Shown piece after piece: positions 5,721 to 6,488 of a stretch of DNA of 6,488 bases. Made by a program: the position numbers and the translations under genes. Each line of letters begins with the position of its first letter. Position 1 is the stretch's first letter. Source of the stretch: Pseudomonadota bacterium (GTDB lineage Bacteria > Pseudomonadota > Alphaproteobacteria > Reyranellales > Reyranellaceae); NCBI GenBank assembly GCA_023436825.1, contig JAEZHS010000707.1, positions 1 to 6,488 of the forward strand, given 5' to 3'. The notes beneath the pieces are model-generated. The model searched no databases, was not told the origin of the DNA, and worked only from the letters and a program-made list of their open reading frames with translations.

Positions 5721-6488
5721 TTACTCGGCGGCGCGACGCAGCAGTGGCGGCTCTTGCCATTGCACCTTGGGCGTCTCGGTCCAGCTGCGCGCCCGGCGGA
5801 TTTCGTCGCGTCGCCGAGCCGTTGCCGCCGCGTCGACCGTCCAAGTCGCCGTGTCGACCGCGACGCCGTAGTCGGCCATGGCCTTCTGCGGCGACAGAAG
5901 CTCGTTCCTGACATCGCGCAGCACCGCCGCCGGATCGCGCTCCAGCGGATCGCCCCAGCCACCGGCGCCGGCGAGCACGTGGCGGAAGACCTCGCCCTTG
6001 CGGATGGTCATGGTGAGCTTGGATGGCAACAGCCGGTTCTCGCCGTCGGGGTTCATGTAATTCTCCGACGGCGCGCCCGGGCTGCCGCCATAGAGGCCGA
6101 ACGGTCGATGGTCGCGCCGGTCCGAGCGGACCTGCAGCATGCCTTCGTCCTCGAGAAACCGGTAATCGCGCCGGAACGGCACGCCGCCGCGGAACTTGCC
6201 GGCGCCGGCGCGGTCGGCGACGAACTCATAGGCCAGCAGCTGCATGGGCTGCTCGGCCTCGGTGACCTCGATCGAGTGCGACGCCATGTTGGCGAACATG
6301 TGCGAATTGCCGTCGAGCCCGTCGGCCCACGGCCTGGCGCCCCAGGCGCCGCAGGTGAAGTCGACATAGACGAAAGGCTTTCGCTCGGCGTCGTAGCCGC
6401 CGATCGAGATGCCGGTATTGCCGCCGTCGCCCGCCGCCTTGACCTTGTCGGGCAGCATCATGGCGAGCGCGCCGAACATGCAGTCGAC
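5721..6488 (-). CDS. hyuB: Hydantoinase/oxoprolinase-family subunit B (HyuB), C-terminal part, truncated by window edge
   Basis: The frame is open to the right edge and codes for the last 255 residues, starting VDCMFGALAMMLPDKVKAAG; no true start is in the window. HyuB proteins usually have roughly 520-600 residues, so a little under half is seen. Family blocks in order are DCMFGALAMMLPD (about 2-14), GGYDAERKPFVYVDF (about 30-44), GARPWADGLDGNSHM (about 50-64), AYEFVADRAGAGKFRGG (about 86-102), and the closing GAGGWGDPLERDP followed by AVLRDVRNELLSPQKA and DYGV. It is the partner of HyuA: together they form the ATP-dependent hydrolase or carboxylase core, with HyuB contributing the metal and substrate site in characterised caprolactamase- and carboxylase-type relatives. 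It lies directly upstream of hyuA in the same operon, with a 3-bp gap (5718-5720). The stop is TAA at 5723-5721. The promoter lies beyond the window. No frameshift is seen in the visible part. Confidence 0.93.
   Translation of the reverse strand, partial: VDCMFGALAMMLPDKVKAAGDGGNTGISIGGYDAERKPFVYVDFTCGAWGARPWADGLDGNSHMFANMASHSIEVTEAEQPMQLLAYEFVADRAGAGKFRGGVPFRRDYRFLEDEGMLQVRSDRRDHRPFGLYGGSPGAPSENYMNPDGENRLLPSKLTMTIRKGEVFRHVLAGAGGWGDPLERDPAAVLRDVRNELLSPQKAMADYGVAVDTATWTVDAAATARRRDEIRRARSWTETPKVQWQEPPLLRRAAE

Noticed and set aside
1..6488. Mobile element, CRISPR array, tRNA or phage signals
   Set aside because: I read both strands for transposase-like proteins, regularly spaced repeats and tRNA-like folds and saw none. 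Apart from short gaps, the window is filled by ordinary transporter and enzyme genes.

Overview
The window comes from a GC-rich bacterial chromosome. Third codon positions are almost always G or C, and the gene set (TRAP transporter, HyuA/HyuB, GlcG/HbpS-family proteins) is typical of metabolically versatile Alphaproteobacteria such as Rhodospirillales or Hyphomicrobiales relatives. That placement is inferred from style and gene content; no marker gene is present. It reads as an accessory catabolic and uptake locus. I see no transposase, CRISPR array, phage gene, tRNA or rRNA.

Layout, left to right. (1) Positions 1-55 hold the last 17 codons of a GlcG/HbpS-family gene on the plus strand. (2) A complete second GlcG/HbpS-family gene (92-517, minus) faces it tail to tail. 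The two 3' ends are similar enough to form an imperfect inverted repeat. (3) The 103-bp divergent gap at 518-620 carries a strong match to a sigma-54 (-24/-12) promoter pointing at the transporter, followed by a good ribosome binding site. (4) A complete three-gene TRAP transporter operon lies on the plus strand: dctP-type periplasmic binding protein (621-1670), dctQ-type small membrane subunit (1717-2313) and dctM-type large membrane subunit (2310-3596). (5) A hairpin at 3598-3627 fills the whole gap between convergent stop codons. (6) On the minus strand are hyuA (3630-5717) and, upstream of it and 3 bp away, the C-terminal part of hyuB (5721 to beyond 6488), which runs off the right edge.

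How the genes may work together (inference): the TRAP system would import a carboxylate-type solute using an ion gradient. HyuA and HyuB would form an ATP-dependent cyclic-amide hydrolase (hydantoinase/oxoprolinase/caprolactamase type) or a related ATP-dependent carboxylase. The GlcG/HbpS-like proteins are common companions of catabolic operons, but their role is poorly defined. The sequence does not reveal the substrate. The transporter and hyuBA are convergent, so they are separate transcription units. The sigma-54 signature implies that an enhancer-binding activator, not in this window, switches on the transporter.

I do not see a clearly new biological system. The points most worth a second look are the sigma-54 promoter, the inverted pair of GlcG-type gene ends, the intergenic hairpin and the cysteine-rich binding protein.
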